In this document: one piece after another, positions 12,815 through 13,428 of the stretch
How positions within the stretch are numbered: position 1 is the stretch's first letter
Layout of the letters: the number at the start of each line of letters is the position of its first letter
DNA from: Candidatus Kuenenbacteria bacterium GW2011_GWA2_42_15
GTDB taxonomy: Bacteria > Patescibacteriota > Patescibacteriia > UBA2196 > GWA2-42-15
NCBI GenBank assembly: GCA_000998185.1
Contig: LCCW01000016.1
Coordinates: 1-13,428, forward strand
Reading direction: 5' to 3'
Length of the DNA: 13,428 nucleotides
Program-made: the position numbers and the translations under genes
Notes under the pieces: model-generated
What the model saw: only the letters and a program-made list of their open reading frames with translations
The model's database searches: none
What the model was told of the DNA's origin: nothing

Positions 12815-13428
12815 ATGTTGCCTCTATCTTTAATTGAAAAAATGGCCAGGGATTTAAAAATCGCTCCCTTAAATATCATCAGGGAGCATTTGGAAATGGA
12901 AACTCTTTACTATCTGTCTCAATCAAAATTATCGGAAAATCTAATTTTTTACGGCGGTACGGCTTTGCGCTTGGCCTATAATAGTTTCAGATTTTCAGAA
13001 GACCTTGATTTTTTATTTATTAAAAAATTAAAAGACAGCAAAAAAGAACTAAGCCAGGCGCTAAAATTAGTTGCAGCCAATAATCCCGGTGTAAAAGTTG
13101 AAGAAATTTTTGATAAAAGGCAAACACTTTTCGGTTTATTGCACATTAAGCATGAATTATTAAAACACCCGATCAGAATAAAAATTGAAATTTGCAAAAA
13201 AAAGAACGGTGTAGAAACGGAAAACACGCTTTTAATTTCACCAACCTCCAATAAAGAAATAATTTTTCCAACCGCTACTTCCGAATCTATTTTTAAAGCC
13301 AAAAAAGAAGCTATCAAAAACAGAGAAACAGCGCGGGATTGGTTTGATTTCTGGTATTTAGCGAATAAATTAAAGAGCGAGGAAAAAATAAATAAAAAAT
13401 TTCCCTTTGCGGAAAAAGAATTTAAAAA
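12815..13428 (+). CDS. second AbiEii-like nucleotidyltransferase, 3' end outside window
   Basis: An open frame from the ATG at 12815 (or the in-frame ATG at 12800, five codons longer) runs 204 codons to the window edge without a stop. It encodes another AbiEii-type nucleotidyltransferase: FYGGTALRLAY (45-55), FRFSEDLDFLF (58-68) with metal ligands Asp63 and Asp65, a third acidic residue Glu125 in IRIKIEICKKK, Lys161/Lys163 in IFKAKKEAI, and TARDWFDFWYL (172-182), equivalent to the RDFxD motif. It shares these motifs with the toxin at 10818 but little else, so it is a distinct subfamily, not a duplicate. No upstream antitoxin-like gene is present in the 95 nt after the livJ terminator; a partner, if any, would be downstream beyond the window. 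No Shine-Dalgarno is visible at either start. Family call is good, toxin role inferred. Confidence 0.83.
   Translation, partial: MLPLSLIEKMARDLKIAPLNIIREHLEMETLYYLSQSKLSENLIFYGGTALRLAYNSFRFSEDLDFLFIKKLKDSKKELSQALKLVAANNPGVKVEEIFDKRQTLFGLLHIKHELLKHPIRIKIEICKKKNGVETENTLLISPTSNKEIIFPTATSESIFKAKKEAIKNRETARDWFDFWYLANKLKSEEKINKKFPFAEKEFK

Overview
The window looks like a piece of a small, A+T-rich bacterial genome, most plausibly Candidate Phyla Radiation (Patescibacteria, Parcubacteria-like). This placement is inference. It rests on the tRNA gene without an encoded CCA, the near absence of Shine-Dalgarno sequences, the lineage-typical look of the YebC and L19 proteins, an AbiEii-type toxin paired with a tiny partner, and a large alpha-glucan block beside informational genes. 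The standard genetic code fits: yebC ends in TGA and tryptophans are TGG. No marker gene here settles the phylum.

Layout. (1) 1-1514, minus strand: rplS with a well-formed promoter, an A+T-rich terminator hairpin, tRNA-Leu(GAG), then 18 nt later a DMT/EamA transporter that runs off the left edge. (2) 1526-2727, plus strand: an extended -10 promoter, a 9-nt tandem repeat, yebC, then a ruvC that has lost its N-terminus exactly at the yebC stop codon. (3) 2714-2822: 8-nt units in opposite orientation on both sides of an intergenic gap, ending in the next start codon. (4) 2820-9583: an apparent alpha-glucan block of two GT5 glycogen-synthase-like enzymes enclosing a GH57 glucanase/glucanotransferase-like protein, an APH-fold kinase and a GT-C-like polytopic membrane protein. 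(5) 9666-12705: livH, then a toxin-antitoxin-like pair with its own promoter, then livJ, closed by a strong terminator. (6) 12753-13428: a consensus promoter driving a second AbiEii-like nucleotidyltransferase, cut by the right edge.

How the genes may work together. In block 4 the two synthases could elongate alpha-1,4-glucan and the GH57 protein could trim, transfer or branch it. The kinase could phosphorylate a released sugar, and the GT-C-like protein could act on a lipid- or surface-linked glycan. The first synthase has Gln in place of the ADP-glucose-binding Lys of the KTGG motif, so it may be an altered or regulatory copy beside the canonical second one. In block 5 two parts of a branched-chain amino-acid-type ABC importer (permease and membrane-anchored binding protein) are separated by the toxin-antitoxin-like pair, whose promoter probably also drives livJ. 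The region from about 10530 onward is visibly more A+T-rich than the glucan block and holds two nucleotidyltransferase toxin homologues within 2.6 kb, suggesting an accessory, transferred segment.

The best candidates for something undescribed are the five-gene glucan block with its KTGG-deviant synthase, the 71-residue partner of the toxin with its iterated upstream repeats, and the truncated ruvC. No stretch over 300 bases lacks a gene.
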